In this document: positions 62,559 to 64,000 of the stretch, one piece after another
Position numbering within the stretch: position 1 is the first letter of the stretch
How the letters are laid out: each line of letters starts with the position of its first letter
Assembly (NCBI GenBank): GCA_022829145.1
Contig: CM040752.1
Location: forward strand, 28,439,086-28,503,085
Direction of reading: 5' to 3'
Source: Albula goreensis
Lineage: Eukaryota; Chordata; Actinopteri; Albuliformes; Albulidae
Length of the DNA stretch: 64,000 bases
Program-made: the position numbers and the translations under genes
The notes under the pieces: generated by a model
Told to the model about the DNA's origin: nothing
Seen by the model: only the letters and a program-made list of their open reading frames with translations
The model's database searches: none

Positions 62559-63504
62559 CTCGCTTACCTTTGTTTTCTATCTCTCCACATCCCCTCGCTT
62601 TCCCACTTTGCTCTCCTCACTCAACCAGGCCTGTCAGAAAGACGACGCCTGCAACGCCCGCGTTGCTCAAGGCTTCAAATTTAATTTGGTTTCAATCTAG
62701 TGTAATTGGTTTGAGCAGCGGCTGGGTCCACATTCTCGTTCCGAGTGTTCTGTGCAGCGCCGGAGCAGAGGAATGATGTGTTTTTTTTAAAGAAGGTCAG
62801 TGCATTCAGGAGAGAGGGGGAGGGAGAGCGGGAGAGAGGTTTTCACTGACAGGTACATAAACTCAGATTTTTTTTTCCACTTCTGTTTCCATTTTCAGCA
62901 TGATGTGTATATCTAGATTTTATTTCTGTGCTGTTTATTTCTACATGCCCTGAATATCTAAATGGAATATGTTTTTATTCCATATGCTGAGCCCTGATCT
63001 ACAGTTTTGGAAGTTTAGGAAACATTTTTAAATCATTCAAGAATTTAAAAAAAAAATAATAATTTATTTTGGGGTACAAAAAAATATCTATTTTCTTTTC
63101 ATTAAGACTGTCTTTCTAATTTTAAGTTCATAATCTATGTGCCTCCAAACACAGAGATAATTTAACACTAGATAGCAGATAGAAGTTCAGGCAAAAAGAT
63201 TGTCTGCTGTGATGGGTGACATAAGAGCTGACTCCACCCCTCTCCCGGGGAGAAAGACAGATCTCATGACCTTTTTCTGTAATCAACAGCCATTTGATTG
63301 TTCAAATCAAAAATCTATGTCTGTATAAAACAGAGATAGGATTGAAGTAAAGGTCAAAGAATGTGTGGAGAACAGATGAAAAAGCAGACAAGCAAAAATA
63401 TGAACACTGTTCTCATTGATAGAGGAATAAGGGGGAGGATGGAGGGGAGAGAAACAGGAAACAGCTAATTATCCGGAGCTAATCAGTGATGAGTGAAAGA
63501 GTCT
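62559..63504. other. Intronic sequence, no gene recognised
   Basis: A G/A-rich patch lies at about 62812-62838 and an A-rich run at about 63046-63062. No coding signal recognised. Confidence 0.5.
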
Positions 63505-63598
63505 GTGTGTGTAGGCATGCGTGCATGCATGTGTGCACCTTTTTGTGTGTGTGTGTGTGTGTGTGTATGTGTGTGTGTGTGTGCTTGCATGCATGTGT
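63505..63598. repeat. Interrupted (GT)n microsatellite
   Basis: GT runs with gcatgc-type interruptions, about 95 bp. Confidence 0.85.
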
Positions 63599-63763
63599 GG
63601 ACATGAGCTTCTTGCCTGTATGAGCGGGGGTGAGTGAGACATTGTCACACTGCATGTGAAATCATTGTGTCCTGGATGAAGCTTTCTGTCTTCTCCCACG
63701 CATGGCACCCGTACAAGATCTGTGGGGGTATTCAGCCAGCATCAGCATCTACCTACTTGTGGA

Positions 63764-63800
63764 CGAGAGAGAGAGAGAGGGAGAGCGAGAAAGAGGGAGT
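63764..63800. repeat. (GA)n-rich simple repeat
   Basis: gagagagagagag followed by ggagagcgagaaagaggg. The window ends about 200 nt later without a further recognised feature. Confidence 0.8.
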
Positions 63801-64000
63801 GGAGGAACAGAGAGACCTAGACACTCTGCTGTAGATCAGCATCTTCACCCCGGTTTCTGCTGTATCTGCTGTTACAGACTCTATTCTAACTTCTAACTGT
63901 TGTAATATTGGGTGCTGCAGACTGAAGCCCCTTAACAGCATTTCGTCCTCCCTAACATCGAATAGCAGGATTACAAATGACTGGTAGTAAGTTATCAAAG

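Noticed and set aside
1-64000. CRISPR array, retroviral or other capsid-bearing element, operon or toxin system
   Set aside because: No regularly spaced identical repeats with unique spacers, no long terminal direct repeats, and no gag/pol/env-like or other viral coding region was recognised.

Overview
This window looks like intronic DNA from a ray-finned fish nuclear genome. It has no bacterial-style gene density, no rRNA, no CRISPR array and no long uninterrupted ORF outside low-complexity repeats. It is full of long (GT)n/(CA)n and (CT)n microsatellites and contains fish-type SINE and short-repeat fragments. The genus cannot be told from the sequence; a teleost with a moderately large genome and long introns fits best.

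The only protein-coding feature I can support is one internal exon on the + strand at 25689-25805. It is 117 nt (39 codons, phase 0 at both ends) with a textbook polypyrimidine/AG acceptor and a GAG|GTAAGA donor. The peptide resembles the segment after the first helix of the voltage-gated calcium channel auxiliary subunit alpha2delta, closer to CACNA2D2 than to CACNA2D1 by a comparison from memory. If so, the whole window lies inside a cacna2d gene: at least 25.7 kb of upstream intron and 38.2 kb of downstream intron, with no other exon that I could recognise.

The introns hold these things. (1) A tRNA-derived SINE with CT-rich tail at about 3.0-3.24 kb, flanked by target-site-like direct repeats. 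(2) Nine copies or fragments of a roughly 220-250 bp palindromic, MITE-like repeat with long terminal inverted repeats and a recurrent TGCCCTTAAAG-type core (5.25, 18.7, 26.7, 31.3, 35.9, 39.0, 39.9, 47.9 and 59.1 kb). (3) Two decayed copies of a common fish short repeat (29.1 and 52.6 kb). (4) A GC-rich minisatellite (9.06-9.46 kb) and degenerate 30-bp and 90-bp tandem repeats. (5) About twenty microsatellites, some long enough to create spurious 'proteins' on both strands. (6) Several G-quadruplex-prone tracts. (7) Three CpG-dense patches (41.4, 49.0-49.4 and 50.9-51.1 kb) that stand out from the AT-richer surroundings and may be intronic regulatory elements or orphan CpG islands.

I found no sign of a new multigene system. 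The observations most worth following up are the recurrent palindromic repeat family and the CpG-dense intronic patches.
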